Assembly (NCBI GenBank): GCA_019120315.1 | Contig: DWVJ01000038.1 | Location: 1-46,166, forward strand | Source of the DNA: Candidatus Ruminococcus avistercoris | GTDB taxonomy: Bacteria > Bacillota > Clostridia > Lachnospirales > Lachnospiraceae | Direction: 5' to 3' | DNA: 46,166 bases | Shown here: piece after piece, positions 1-7,686 of the stretch | Numbering within the stretch: the first letter of the stretch is position 1 | Layout: every line of letters begins with the position of its first letter | Program-made: the position numbers and the translations under genes | The notes under the pieces: generated by a model | Databases searched by the model: none | Told to the model about the DNA's origin: nothing | The model's input: only the letters and a program-made list of their open reading frames with translations

Positions 1-828
1 GGGACCAGTTTATCCAAAGGGTATCACCTTATCAGCCGGTTTTCCGAGGACATTGATCTGATCCTGGATTGGCGTGTCCTGGGGTATGGTGTCAATGAAC
101 CCTGGGAAAAACGCTCAAACACCAAGCAGGATGCCTTCAATAAAGAGGCGAACCGAAAGGCCTAGGTTTTCCTGGCAGAAACCTTCTGCCCGCAGGTCCG
201 GGAAGGGCTTTCTGCTGAATTGGGCCTTCCGGCCAATCTTTACATAGACGAGGAAGATAAACAGACGGTGATCTTTGCTTACCCAAACCTGTTTACCGAT
301 GCCTCTACCTTACAGGTGATTCGATTGGAGATTGGAGCGCTGGCAGCCTGGACACCGGCAGAGCTGGTGGATATTGTACCGTATGCCGCAGAACAGTACC
401 CGCAATTATTCAAGCAGAAAGAGGTTCCTGTTCTGACGGTGGCGCCGGAGCGGACTTTCTGGGAAAAGGCGACGATCCTTCACCATGAGGCCAACCGGCC
501 TGAACACCTTTCCATGCCCCAGCGGTATTCCCGTCATTATTATGACCTTTACTGTATGGCGAAATCGCCTGTGAAGGAAAAAGCGTTTGAACGGCTGGAC
601 CTGCTGCAGAAAGTGGTCGATTTCAAGATAAAGTTTTATCCGCGGGCCTGGGCGCGCTACCCGGAGGCTGTTCCGGCCACCTTAAAGCTGCTTCCTCCGT
701 CATACCGCCTGGGTGCGCTGCAGGAAGATTACTCTGCCATGCGGAATATGCTCTATGGGGAGATTCCGTCTTTTGAAACCATGATGGAAGCTGTTGGAGA
801 GCTGGAGAAGGAAATTAACACATTATAA
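1..828 (+). pseudogene. AbiEii/AbiGii-like nucleotidyltransferase toxin, 5' partial, interrupted by an amber codon
   Basis: Frame 1 is open from the window edge and encodes the GTSLSKG...RFSEDIDL signature of AbiEii-type nucleotidyltransferases, the toxin half of AbiE abortive-infection/toxin-antitoxin pairs. An in-frame TAG stands at 163-165, between NRKA and VFLAE. The same frame then runs on to a TAA at 826-828 with family-like sequence (VAPERTFWEKATILHHEANRP, then HYYDLYCM). A single CAG-to-TAG change would explain the stop, so I call it a pseudogene. An ATG at 220 could restart a 202-residue C-terminal fragment lacking the nucleotidyltransferase core. The start of the gene and any AbiEi antitoxin lie outside the window. 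The 3' end abuts an insertion-sequence remnant. Confidence 0.8.
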
Positions 829-1264
829 AGATACTTTCCCCTGAAATCTCTCCAAGTGAATATAAGAGTTTTGACACCTCAGCTAATGTCTTTTTCGAGC
901 ATTGGGCGAAATGAAGGGAAATAAAACGGGCAAAGGTTGCATGGTCAGGCGCTGGTTTTCCTTCCAGAAGGTACATGAAGTTAATGTCTCGGCGGCATGC
1001 AGTTTCGATATCCCGGCTGGAATAGATCCGATTCATGCTGGCGTAGACCATGATCTTAAGCAGCTGCCTCGGTGTCGCCTGATCTTTCTTTATCTTTCCA
1101 TAAGTCTGATAAAGATCGCTGAGTTCCATTCCCTCCACAAAAGCACTCAGAAGACGGACCGGATCATCTGCCGGGATCAAAATTTCCACATCCAGCGGAA
1201 GTTTGATTTGATAGTACAGAGAAGATAGAGTATAATCTTTCTGTAAGATTTTATTTAGTCGCAT
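815..1264 (-). pseudogene. IS1182-family transposase, N-terminal fragment
   Basis: The 149-residue frame carries the N-terminal region typical of IS1182-type transposases: LLSAFVEGMELSDLYQTYG, then LLKIMVYASMNRIYSSRDIE, then GKPAPDHATFARF. Intact family members run to about 450-550 residues and hold the DDE catalytic core further on, which is missing. Similarity stops after GESIFI, where an intact copy would continue with the first DDE aspartate. The last codons come from the flanking AbiEii gene, so the break lies near 826-830. The ATG at 1264 is the natural start. The fragment cannot encode an active transposase. Confidence 0.82.
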
Positions 1265-1280
1265 AAATAAATTTTACACC

Positions 1281-1311
1281 AAGAGCCAGGCCTTGCACAG
1301 ACCTGGCTCTT
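1281..1311. repeat. Perfect 10-bp inverted repeat inside the IS remnant
   Basis: AAGAGCCAGG (1281-1290) pairs perfectly with CCTGGCTCTT (1302-1311) across an 11-nt loop. It lies between the IS end and the transposase ATG. It may block read-through transcription or translation into the transposase, as upstream hairpins do in several IS families. Confidence 0.6.
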
Positions 1312-1330
1312 ATTCTCTGCAAAAAAAGTG

Positions 1331-1362
1331 CTGCCGCACTAATTATTTAGTGCGACAGTCCC
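1331..1362. repeat. Terminal palindrome of the IS remnant
   Basis: CTGCCGCACTAA (1331-1342) and TTAGTGCGACAG (1347-1358) form a 12-bp stem with one mismatch and a TTAT loop. It sits at the outer edge of the IS remnant. The outermost bases read GGGACTGTCGCAC on the minus strand, which looks like a terminal inverted repeat. It could also act as a weak terminator. Confidence 0.55.
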
Positions 1363-1436
1363 TTCATCTTTTATATTTGATTGATAAAGCATACTATGAT
1401 AAGATGTTTTCAACAGTTATTTCGGAGGATAAACAG

Positions 1437-2984
1437 ATGTACAGTAAAAAAGTTTCAAAAGGAAATCGTAAAAGAATTGACTGGATGGTTACTCTGGTTC
1501 CATTCGTTCTGATTCTTGGATTATCGATACTTCTTTTCATTTTCCCTGAGAAATCCAACGCTGTGATCAGTCAGATCCGTTTTTTCTTTGGCAACACAAT
1601 GGGAATGTATTATCTTGTGATCGGACTTGGAATTCTTTTGCTGTCTTTTTGGCTTTCTTTTTCAAAATATGGAGATATCGTACTGGGGAAGCCGGGCGAA
1701 AAACCAAAATACTCTTTCTTTTCCTGGGGCAGTATGATGTTTACCTGCGGACTGGCCGCAGATATTCTATTCTACTCCTTTTCCGAATGGGTCATGTATG
1801 CTTCCAATCCATATGTTGCACAGATGGGCACGGTCACGGAATGGGCCGGCGTCTTCCCATTATTTCATTGGAGTTTCATCCCCTGGGCTTTTTATCTGGT
1901 ACTTGCAGTCGCCTTTGCCTTTATGCTCCACGTCCGGAAAATCCGACGTCAGCGTTACTCGGAAGCCTGCCGTCCTGTGATTGGCCGCCATGCGGACGGC
2001 ATCCTGGGCCGGGTGATCGATCTGTTCGCCCTGTTCGCTCTGCTTGCTGGCACAGCTACGACCTTCAGTGTGGCTACCCCTCTGATGGCAAGTATTATCG
2101 TACGTCTTTTTCATATTGAAATCAGCAGAACGATGATAACCATAATTATCCTGCTGATCACCTGCGCTGTATATACCTACGCGGTTCTTCATGGTTTCAA
2201 AGGAATCAGTCTGCTGGCCAAGCTTTGCATCTATCTGTTTTTCGGCCTGCTGATCTTCGTACTGCTGGTCGGCGGCCAGGGCAGATTCATTCTGGAAAAC
2301 GGATTCCAATCACTGGGGAAAATGATTCAGAATTTTATCGGACTGGCCACCTATACCGATCCGGGACGTACAAACAACTTTCCCCAGGACTGGACGATCT
2401 ATTACTGGGCATATTGGATGGTATGGTGTATTGCGGCGCCTTTCTTCATCGGCAATATTTCCAGGGGCCGCACCATCCGTCAGACCATCCTGGGCGGTTA
2501 TCTTTTCGGCGTGGGATCCACCATCGCCAGTTTCATCGTCCTGGGGAATTACTCCCTGGGACTGCAGCAAAGCGGAACGGCGGACTTTATCGCACAGTAC
2601 GCAGCGGACGGCGACCTGTATTCACTGATTCTCAATATCATCGATACCATGCCTTGCGCCCCCTTTGTCCTGCTGGTAACGCTGGTGTGCATGATCCTGT
2701 TTTATGCGACATCCTTTGACTCCATCGCCTACACCGCGGCTTGCTATAGTTATCGAAAACTGGAAGAAGGGGAACATCCTCACAGACTGATTACTCTGCT
2801 GTGGTGCCTGCTGCTGATTGCACTTCCCATTGCTCTCGTTTTTTCCGAAAGTTCCATGAGCAATATTCAGTCCGTCAGTATTATCTCGGCTTTTCCAATC
2901 GGCCTGATCATGATTGTAATGATCGCCAGCTTCCTTAAAGACGCGGGAAAATATATAAATGAACAGAAAAAAAAGAGCTTGTAA
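1437..2984 (+). CDS. BCCT family betaine/carnitine/choline transporter
   Basis: A 515-residue, highly hydrophobic protein with about 12 predicted membrane segments, the normal size for the betaine-carnitine-choline transporter family. The diagnostic segment is present: WTIYYWAYWMVW near residue 319, followed by ISRGRTIR near 341. BCCT proteins import quaternary ammonium compounds with sodium or protons, or exchange them. The start at 1437 is chosen because GGAGG (1424-1428) sits 8 nt upstream; an earlier ATG at 1293 would add 48 residues of non-family sequence overlapping the IS end. The substrate cannot be read from sequence. The methyltransferase genes near the other end of the window make a methylated amine plausible, but that link is inference. 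Confidence 0.9.
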   Translation: MYSKKVSKGNRKRIDWMVTLVPFVLILGLSILLFIFPEKSNAVISQIRFFFGNTMGMYYLVIGLGILLLSFWLSFSKYGDIVLGKPGEKPKYSFFSWGSMMFTCGLAADILFYSFSEWVMYASNPYVAQMGTVTEWAGVFPLFHWSFIPWAFYLVLAVAFAFMLHVRKIRRQRYSEACRPVIGRHADGILGRVIDLFALFALLAGTATTFSVATPLMASIIVRLFHIEISRTMITIIILLITCAVYTYAVLHGFKGISLLAKLCIYLFFGLLIFVLLVGGQGRFILENGFQSLGKMIQNFIGLATYTDPGRTNNFPQDWTIYYWAYWMVWCIAAPFFIGNISRGRTIRQTILGGYLFGVGSTIASFIVLGNYSLGLQQSGTADFIAQYAADGDLYSLILNIIDTMPCAPFVLLVTLVCMILFYATSFDSIAYTAACYSYRKLEEGEHPHRLITLLWCLLLIALPIALVFSESSMSNIQSVSIISAFPIGLIMIVMIASFLKDAGKYINEQKKKSL

Positions 2985-3188
2985 ATGGCCGACTTCCATT
3001 TCAACGTACATATGGACGGGAAGATCACCTTTGAAATCCACTATGAGGAAGGCGTACTGCCGGAGGCATTCCCGGAGGCCCGTACCAGAGTAAGCCGGGC
3101 GGCAAAGGCAGCAGTCAAAACCGCCGCCCAGAAAAGCACAGAGGCTATGGCCGCAGAACAATTGGAAGCTGCAGAGGTGAGGCTATGA
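2985..3188 (+). CDS. Small hypothetical protein directly after the BCCT gene
   Basis: A 67-residue frame whose ATG follows the BCCT stop codon with no gap (TAA then ATG) and whose TGA overlaps the next ATG (ATGA at 3185-3188). It has no signal peptide or membrane segment. The second half is Ala/Glu-rich and helical (RAAKAAVKTAAQKSTEAMAAEQ). I do not recognise the family. There is no good ribosome-binding site, so it would depend on coupling to the BCCT gene. Its setting among mobile-element debris suggests it may be the tail of a larger element gene fused by deletion. Confidence 0.4.
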   Translation: MADFHFNVHMDGKITFEIHYEEGVLPEAFPEARTRVSRAAKAAVKTAAQKSTEAMAAEQLEAAEVRL

Positions 3189-3421
3189 AAATTTCAAAAG
3201 TCGTATTATCCATAATAACAATACTTTCTGCTGTATTAGGATTAACAAAAGTTCTTGCATTTGACATAACAAATCCTATTATGCTTACATCACTTGCCAC
3301 TCTTTTGCTATTAAGAAGTGTAGAATATAAAAACAACAGAGATAGAAGTGGTTTTATTCTTACTTGTTTAACCGCAGTTTTTGTTTATTTTGTTGTGATT
3401 TATAAAGTTTTTATAGGATAA
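3185..3421 (+). CDS. Small membrane protein, DUF3953-like
   Basis: A 78-residue protein with three hydrophobic segments (about residues 5-25, 28-46 and 55-76) separated by the short basic stretch RSVEYKNNRDR. Size and layout resemble the DUF3953 family of small Firmicute membrane proteins of unknown function; that assignment is by eye. The gene is clearly richer in A+T than its neighbours, which suggests recent transfer. It overlaps the upstream small frame by 4 nt (ATGA), and GAGGTGAGG lies just ahead as a ribosome-binding site. Confidence 0.55.
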   Translation: MKISKVVLSIITILSAVLGLTKVLAFDITNPIMLTSLATLLLLRSVEYKNNRDRSGFILTCLTAVFVYFVVIYKVFIG

Positions 3422-3483
3422 GTAGTTATCCATTTATCAGGAAATTGAACAAAGCGACAAATCCTAATTGCTGTTCTGATTAG

Positions 3484-3499
3484 CCCCGCTTCGGCGGGG
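3484..3499 (+). terminator. GC-rich UUCG hairpin
   Basis: CCCCGC (3484-3489), TTCG, GCGGGG (3494-3499) form a very stable UUCG-capped stem. Only a weak T-tract follows (TCCTGTCCT). It lies 60 nt after the DUF3953-like gene, so it is a plausible terminator of the BCCT-led unit. Confidence 0.5.
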
Positions 3500-3510
3500 T
3501 CCTGTCCTCG

Positions 3511-3633
3511 CTGCAAATATCTGAAATCGTAAGGGAAGCCGAGGAAATGTTCGACCTGTTCAACCAGCATTTTTACAACGATGAACTGAACCGCCCAGCC
3601 ATCACTGTATCGCCACAAAGGGAAACAAGCTGA
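3511..3633 (+). pseudogene. SprT-like protein, N-terminal fragment
   Basis: The frame 3511-3633 reads LQISEIVREAEEMFDLFNQH, then FYNDELNRPAITVSPQ. This resembles the start of SprT-like domain proteins found on integrative elements and phages of gut Firmicutes. It has no start codon and ends at TGA (3631-3633) before the HExxH metalloprotease motif, so both ends are missing. Together with the AbiEii and IS remnants it marks this strip as the scar of a decayed mobile element next to tRNA-Thr. A small hairpin (TGGCGG 3634-3639 with CCGCCA 3646-3651) follows. Confidence 0.5.
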
Positions 3634-3711
3634 TGGCGGCCTAATCCGCCAAGTCCCCAGAAAACAGAAAAAACCGGAAAGCCTATAATATCAGTCTTTC
3701 CGGGCATAGAT

Positions 3712-3748
3712 AGAAAAACAGCCCTCCAATTTGGAAGGCTGTTTTTCT
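3712..3748. terminator. Bidirectional rho-independent terminator
   Basis: AGAAAAACAGCC (3712-3723) pairs with GGCTGTTTTTCT (3737-3748), giving a U-tract on either strand. On the minus strand it ends the tRNA-Thr transcript 26 nt after the mature 3' end. Two smaller hairpins flank it: CCGGAAAG/CTTTCCGG at 3674-3703 and ATCAAAG/CTTTGAT at 3749-3768. Nothing else is recognisable in 3634-3711. Confidence 0.8.
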
Positions 3749-3773
3749 ATCAAAGTTTGTCCTTTGATATTTA

Positions 3774-3846
3774 AGCTACCGACGGGAATCGAACCCGTGA
3801 CCTCAACACTACCAATGTTGCGCGCTACCTACTGTGCCACGGCAGC
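3774..3846 (-). tRNA. tRNA-Thr (GGT anticodon)
   Basis: A 73-nt cloverleaf. The acceptor arms GCTGCCG and CGGTAGC pair with one G-U, with a T discriminator. The anticodon stem is CAACA/TGTTG with loop TTGGTAG, giving anticodon GGT. The T arm contains GGTTCGATTCC. CCA is not encoded. It has a consensus promoter upstream and a terminator downstream on the minus strand. The mobile-element scar on its 3' side makes it a candidate integration site. Confidence 0.93.
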
Positions 3847-3879
3847 CTGTGCAGCTTTTCTCTCGCTACAGCAATAGTA

Positions 3880-3908
3880 ATTTTAGCAAAACTTTATATA
3901 GATGTCAA
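3880..3908 (-). promoter_or_regulatory. Promoter of tRNA-Thr
   Basis: On the minus strand, TTGACA (3903-3908) and TAAAAT (3880-3885) are separated by exactly 17 nt. Transcription would begin about 27 nt before the tRNA. Confidence 0.8.
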
Positions 3909-3927
3909 GCGGAAAATATATTATTTT

Positions 3928-4521
3928 TTAACTTTTTGTAATACAGGCTTTCACCTTCTGCCGTATTCTCTGCAGAGCATTGTCAATGGACTTGGCCGGC
4001 CGGTCCAGACGCTCCGCAATCTGGATATAATCGGCGCCCTCCAAATACATTTTGAGAACCTGATTTTCAAACTTACTCAAAGTTCTATGGATTTTCTCTT
4101 CGATTCCCGCCGCATTTTCCTGATCTATTATGATTGCTTCCGGATTCTGCACGGAAATCTGTCTGAGTTCCGAAGCAAACTCTTCGTCACTCAGGGAAAT
4201 ATACGTATTCAGCGGCTGGTGCTTCTGTCTGTTGGAGCTTTGGATCGCATTGTACAGCTGCCGTTCGATACAAAGTCTGGCAAAGGATGCGAAAGAGACT
4301 TCCCTGGCGGGATTAAAATCCCGCAGCGCCTTAAAAAGTCCCAGCATCCCTTCCTGGATCAGATCATCCGTTTCGCCGCCTACCAGATACATGGCCCTGG
4401 CCTTTTTCCGCACCAGCGGCTTGTACTTATCCAGCAAATATTCTGCGATTTCGTCCGTGTCACCGTTCTCCCGCATCCGCACAATCAGTTCCTCGTCTGA
4501 CAATGTCTCAAAGTTTTTCAT
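3928..4521 (-). CDS. sigH: RNA polymerase sigma factor SigH
   Basis: A 197-residue sigma-70-type factor of the SigH (Spo0H) class. Region 2 reads LVRKKARAMYLVGGETDDLI, then QEGMLGLFKALRDFNPAREV. The C-terminal region 4 helix-turn-helix reads YLEGADYIQIAERLDRPAKS, followed by NALQRIRQK. In spore formers SigH drives transition-phase and early sporulation genes; in non-sporulating relatives it can control competence or stress genes. Its position after cysS-mrnC-rlmB is the conserved Firmicute order. GGAAGG lies just ahead of the ATG, 13 nt after rlmB. No terminator hairpin follows; the tRNA-Thr promoter begins within 20 nt of the stop. Confidence 0.93.
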   Translation of the reverse strand: MKNFETLSDEELIVRMRENGDTDEIAEYLLDKYKPLVRKKARAMYLVGGETDDLIQEGMLGLFKALRDFNPAREVSFASFARLCIERQLYNAIQSSNRQKHQPLNTYISLSDEEFASELRQISVQNPEAIIIDQENAAGIEEKIHRTLSKFENQVLKMYLEGADYIQIAERLDRPAKSIDNALQRIRQKVKACITKS

Positions 4522-4534
4522 ATCCTTCCTTTTG

Positions 4535-5281
4535 TCATCCTCTCTGCCTTACAATCTCATAGGCGAGAATCCCGGCCGCCACCGATGCATTCAGGGAATC
4601 AATCTCTCCTTTCATGGGAATTGCCGCAATAAAATCACAGGTTTCCCGAACCAGACGGCTGACTCCTTCCCCTTCGCTTCCAATCACAAGGCCAATGGAT
4701 CCTTTCAGATCCAGATCATACATAGATGTACCGCCCATATCGGCACAGACGAACCAGAGGCCTTCCTTTTTCAACGATTCCATGGTGGAAACCAGATTGG
4801 TTACTCTGGCAACCGGCGTGTAATTCAAAGCGCCTGCAGAGGCCTTAGCCACTGTAGCGGTCAACCCAACCGCCCTTCTTTTGGGAATGATCACGCCGTG
4901 GGCGCCTGCCTGATTTGCCGTACGGATGATGGCTCCCAGATTGTGCGGATCCTCAATTCCGTCCAATAGAATCAAAAATGGCGCTTCCCCGCGGCTGCGG
5001 GCGTTTTCCAGCATCTGCTCCACGGTACTGTACTCATAAGCAGCGGCAATTGCGATTACACCCTGATGTTTTCCGGTTTCCGAAAGATGATCCAGTCTGC
5101 TTTTCTCCACGTAATTTATCACTGTCTTCTGTTTCCTGGCTTCCCGCATAATCGTCTTTACCGGGCCATCCTGGCAGCCATCCAGCACATAGAGTCTGTC
5201 CACGCTTCTTCCGGAACGAAATGTTTCCAGTACCGCGTTGCGTCCTTCCACCAGATTTTCATTCTGAGTATTTCTTTCCAT
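4535..5281 (-). CDS. rlmB: 23S rRNA (guanosine-2'-O-)-methyltransferase RlmB (TrmH family)
   Basis: A 248-residue SPOUT methyltransferase that methylates the 2'-OH of a conserved guanosine (G2251 in E. coli) in 23S rRNA using SAM. An N-terminal substrate-binding domain (VEGRNAVLETFRSG) is followed by the knotted domain with the three TrmH motifs: LDGIEDPHNLGAIIRTANQA, then GLVIGSEGEGVSRLVRETCD, then IPMKGEIDSLNASVAAGILA. The start at 5281 (MERNTQ) is preferred because AGGAGA lies 5 nt upstream; the frame could open 8 codons earlier inside mrnC. It lies between mrnC and sigH in the same operon. Confidence 0.95.
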   Translation of the reverse strand: MERNTQNENLVEGRNAVLETFRSGRSVDRLYVLDGCQDGPVKTIMREARKQKTVINYVEKSRLDHLSETGKHQGVIAIAAAYEYSTVEQMLENARSRGEAPFLILLDGIEDPHNLGAIIRTANQAGAHGVIIPKRRAVGLTATVAKASAGALNYTPVARVTNLVSTMESLKKEGLWFVCADMGGTSMYDLDLKGSIGLVIGSEGEGVSRLVRETCDFIAAIPMKGEIDSLNASVAAGILAYEIVRQRG

Positions 5282-5291
5282 AAGTCTCCTT

Positions 5292-5705
5292 TTATTCCAA
5301 ACCAATTTTCACCAGATCGACAATCCTTTTCATATCGCCGGAAAGATACAGATAACCCATGACGGCCTCAAATCCTGTCGCCCTGTGATAATCTGAAAGG
5401 CTGGCATTTCTTGCAATCGTATGCGGCTTGGCGTTCTTCCCACGCTTATAAATCCGCTCCTCCTCTTCCGTCAGATGCAAAAGGATCTTTTCCATCATCT
5501 GTGACTGCCGGGCTGCCTTTACCAGACCACTGGCTTTCCGGTGCAGCTGCTGTACCGGCATATTCCCTTCGCTCATGATCATCGTGCGGACCAAAAGATC
5601 ATAGATACTGTCGCCGATATAGGCCAGCGCCAGCGGCGAGTACGTCCTCACATCCACATCCGCCAGCTGAAACTGCTCTTTAAAATATCTCAGGCTCTCT
5701 TCCAT
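5292..5705 (-). CDS. mrnC: Mini-ribonuclease 3 (23S rRNA maturation)
   Basis: A 137-residue RNase III-like protein lacking the double-stranded RNA-binding domain, as in Mini-III, which trims the ends of 23S rRNA precursor. The catalytic-domain signatures are [20 protein letters not shown] (acidic metal-binding residues) and [20 protein letters not shown]. Length matches the family. GAAGGAG precedes the ATG. The gene overlaps the end of cysS by 16 nt and is followed closely by rlmB, the common clostridial order. Confidence 0.95.
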   Translation of the reverse strand: MEESLRYFKEQFQLADVDVRTYSPLALAYIGDSIYDLLVRTMIMSEGNMPVQQLHRKASGLVKAARQSQMMEKILLHLTEEEERIYKRGKNAKPHTIARNASLSDYHRATGFEAVMGYLYLSGDMKRIVDLVKIGLE

Positions 5706-7096
5706 TTTACTCCTTCTCTTGTATCTTCCAGAATAATGCCCTGTGCAAGAAGCTGATCCCGTATCTCGTCAGCCAGCTTAAAGTTTCTGGCCTTTCTGGC
5801 TTCCTGGCGTTTTTCAATTAACGCTTCAATCTCTTCATCCAGTACTTCTTCTCTTCGCTCAGCCTTCAGTCCTAAAATATCACATAGCGAAACGATTTCC
5901 TCTCTGACTGTCTGCAGATACTCTTTGGAATTTTCCTCGCCGCACTCCGTATTGGCAAATTTCACCAGTTCAAAAACTGCAGCAATAGCGTCTGCCGTAT
6001 TCAGATCGTCGTCCATCGCCGCTTCGAATTTATTCCGGTATTCTTTTATCTGCTCCAGCAGCTCTTTTTCCCTGCCGTTTAATCCGGTTCCCTCCGCTTT
6101 GTCTGCCAGTTCTTTTAACCGGTCGGCAGCCGTCAGGATCCGCTCCAGAGAATTTTTGGCAGATTCCATGATTTCCGCGCTGAAATTCAGCGGACTGCGG
6201 TAATGGGCGTTCAGCATGAAGAACCGCAGCACCTGAAGATCGTATTTCTCACTGATCTCCCGCACGGTAAAGAAATTCCCCAGTGATTTTGACATCTTTC
6301 GATTGTCAATATTCAAAAATGCATTGTGCAGCCAGTATCTGGCAAAAGGCTTTCCGTTGCAGCACTCGCTCTGGGCGATTTCATTTTCATGATGGGGGAA
6401 AATCAGATCTTCGCCGCCTGCATGGATATCGATCTCTTCTCCCAGATATTTCTTTGCCATCTCGGAACACTCAATATGCCAGCCGGGACGTCCCTCCCCC
6501 CAGGGAGATTTCCAGAATGGTTCCCCTTCCTTTTTCGGTTTCCAGAGCACAAAGTCCAGCGGATCTTCCTTGGATTCCTCCCCTGTCACCAGAAGGGAAC
6601 GACCGCCGCTTCGCAGATCATCCAGATTTTTGTGAGAAAGCTTGCCATACTCTTTGAATTTTCTCGTTCTGAAATATACGGTGCCGTCCACATTGTAAGC
6701 GTAGTCCTTATCGATCAGCGTCTGAATCATAGCAATCATACCGCCGATCTCCTGTGTCGCCAGCGGATGCGTCGTGGCCGGCTTCACATTCATGCCTTCC
6801 ATATCCTTTTTGCATTCCGCAATGTAACGGGTGGAGATTTCCTCCGCCGTAACCCCTTCTTCATTGGCTTTTGCGATAATTTTATCGTCCACGTCCGTAA
6901 AATTGGACACAAAATTCACCTGGTATCCTTTGTACTCCATATATCGTCTGGCCGTATCGAATACAATCATCGGCCGGGCATTGCCGATATGGATAAAATT
7001 ATATACCGTCGGTCCGCAGACATACATCTTTACCTGACCTTCTGTCAGCGGAACAAACTCCTCTTTTTTCTTTGTCAGCGTATTATACAGCTTCAT
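5690..7096 (-). CDS. cysS: Cysteinyl-tRNA synthetase
   Basis: A 468-residue class I aminoacyl-tRNA synthetase that charges tRNA-Cys. The N-terminus has [19 protein letters not shown], containing the zinc-binding CGP cysteine and the HIGN form of the HIGH motif (residues 36-39). The KMSKS loop occurs as [12 protein letters not shown] near residue 270, and WHIECSEMA and [10 protein letters not shown] supply further zinc ligands. The C-terminal helical tRNA-binding region is complete. The ATG overlaps the ispF stop by 4 nt (ATGA), so translation is coupled. No T-box leader is visible; the only upstream promoter found is that of ispF. Confidence 0.97.
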   Translation of the reverse strand: MKLYNTLTKKKEEFVPLTEGQVKMYVCGPTVYNFIHIGNARPMIVFDTARRYMEYKGYQVNFVSNFTDVDDKIIAKANEEGVTAEEISTRYIAECKKDMEGMNVKPATTHPLATQEIGGMIAMIQTLIDKDYAYNVDGTVYFRTRKFKEYGKLSHKNLDDLRSGGRSLLVTGEESKEDPLDFVLWKPKKEGEPFWKSPWGEGRPGWHIECSEMAKKYLGEEIDIHAGGEDLIFPHHENEIAQSECCNGKPFARYWLHNAFLNIDNRKMSKSLGNFFTVREISEKYDLQVLRFFMLNAHYRSPLNFSAEIMESAKNSLERILTAADRLKELADKAEGTGLNGREKELLEQIKEYRNKFEAAMDDDLNTADAIAAVFELVKFANTECGEENSKEYLQTVREEIVSLCDILGLKAERREEVLDEEIEALIEKRQEARKARNFKLADEIRDQLLAQGIILEDTREGVKWKRA

Positions 7097-7602
7097 CTTG
7101 TTTCTCCTTCTTTCCTATTTGTCCGCACCTGTCTGTCCTCCAGCAGACAGACTGCATGGGCGGATATTCCCTGAAGACTTCCTGTAAATCCCAGTCCCTC
7201 TTCCGTCGTCGCCTTGATATTGATCTGATTCTTTTCCAGGCCAAGGGCATGGGCCACATTGTTTTCCATCTGTTCAATGTAGGGCGCCACCTTTGGTTTC
7301 TGGGCAATGATGGTCACATCAATATTACTGATGACATAAGAATGCGCCTCCAGCAGCCTGCCCACATGTTCAAGCAGTGTGATACTGGATATCCCTTTGT
7401 ACTGTGGATCACTGTCTGGAAAATGCGTACCGATATCCCGCAGTGCAGCCGCCCCCAAAAGGGCGTCCATGACGGCGTGAACCGCCACATCTGCATCCGA
7501 ATGCCCAAGCAGGCCCTTCTCAAAGGGGATTTCCACTCCCCCAAGGATCAGTTTTCTTCCCTCTTCCAGACGGTGCACGTCATATCCCATTCCAATTCTC
7601 AT
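7093..7602 (-). CDS. ispF: 2-C-methyl-D-erythritol 2,4-cyclodiphosphate synthase
   Basis: A 169-residue enzyme of the non-mevalonate isoprenoid pathway that cyclises CDP-methylerythritol 2-phosphate and releases CMP. It begins [12 protein letters not shown] with the zinc-binding Asp/His pair, followed by [19 protein letters not shown] (third zinc ligand) and the C-terminal [12 protein letters not shown]. The start at 7602 is favoured by GGAGGAAGG immediately ahead; an upstream in-frame start would add nine unrelated residues. It is the first gene of the ispF-cysS-mrnC-rlmB-sigH operon. Confidence 0.96.
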   Translation of the reverse strand: MRIGMGYDVHRLEEGRKLILGGVEIPFEKGLLGHSDADVAVHAVMDALLGAAALRDIGTHFPDSDPQYKGISSITLLEHVGRLLEAHSYVISNIDVTIIAQKPKVAPYIEQMENNVAHALGLEKNQINIKATTEEGLGFTGSLQGISAHAVCLLEDRQVRTNRKEGETR

Positions 7603-7624
7603 TGTCCTTCCTCCATTGTATTCT

Positions 7625-7653
7625 ATCATAACGTATTCTTATTGTCTTTTCAA
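7625..7653 (-). promoter_or_regulatory. Promoter of the ispF-cysS-mrnC-rlmB-sigH operon
   Basis: On the minus strand, TTGAAA (7648-7653) and TATGAT (7625-7630) are separated by 17 nt. The -10 lies about 22 nt ahead of the ispF ATG, leaving only a very short leader. Confidence 0.65.
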
Positions 7654-7686
7654 ATCATTTCTGCAAGTTCTGACTTTCTTCTCAGA

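Larger units (their letters stand above)
826..1362 (-). mobile_element. Remnant of an IS1182-type insertion sequence (5' end only)
   Basis: The remnant runs from the truncation at about 826 to the likely left terminus at about 1362. Read on the minus strand, that terminus begins GGGACTGTCGCAC, followed by a hairpin, a second hairpin and the transposase start. The other terminus and two thirds of the transposase are gone, so no target duplication can be assessed. The boundary at 1362 is inferred from the palindromic end sequence, not from comparison with a complete copy. Confidence 0.55.

Noticed and set aside
163..165. In-frame TAG in the AbiEii gene as a pyrrolysine codon
   Set aside because: The methyl-transfer genes made this tempting, but AbiEii proteins are not known pyrrolysine proteins, the residue there is ordinary in relatives, no pyl genes are visible, and the gene sits in a decayed region. 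A nonsense mutation is simpler.
7603..7686. T-box or other riboswitch controlling cysS
   Set aside because: cysS is inside an operon led by ispF, the leader is only about 20 nt, and no T-box sequence or specifier stem is present. No cobalamin, glycine or purine riboswitch was recognised ahead of the URO-D, etf or purL genes either.
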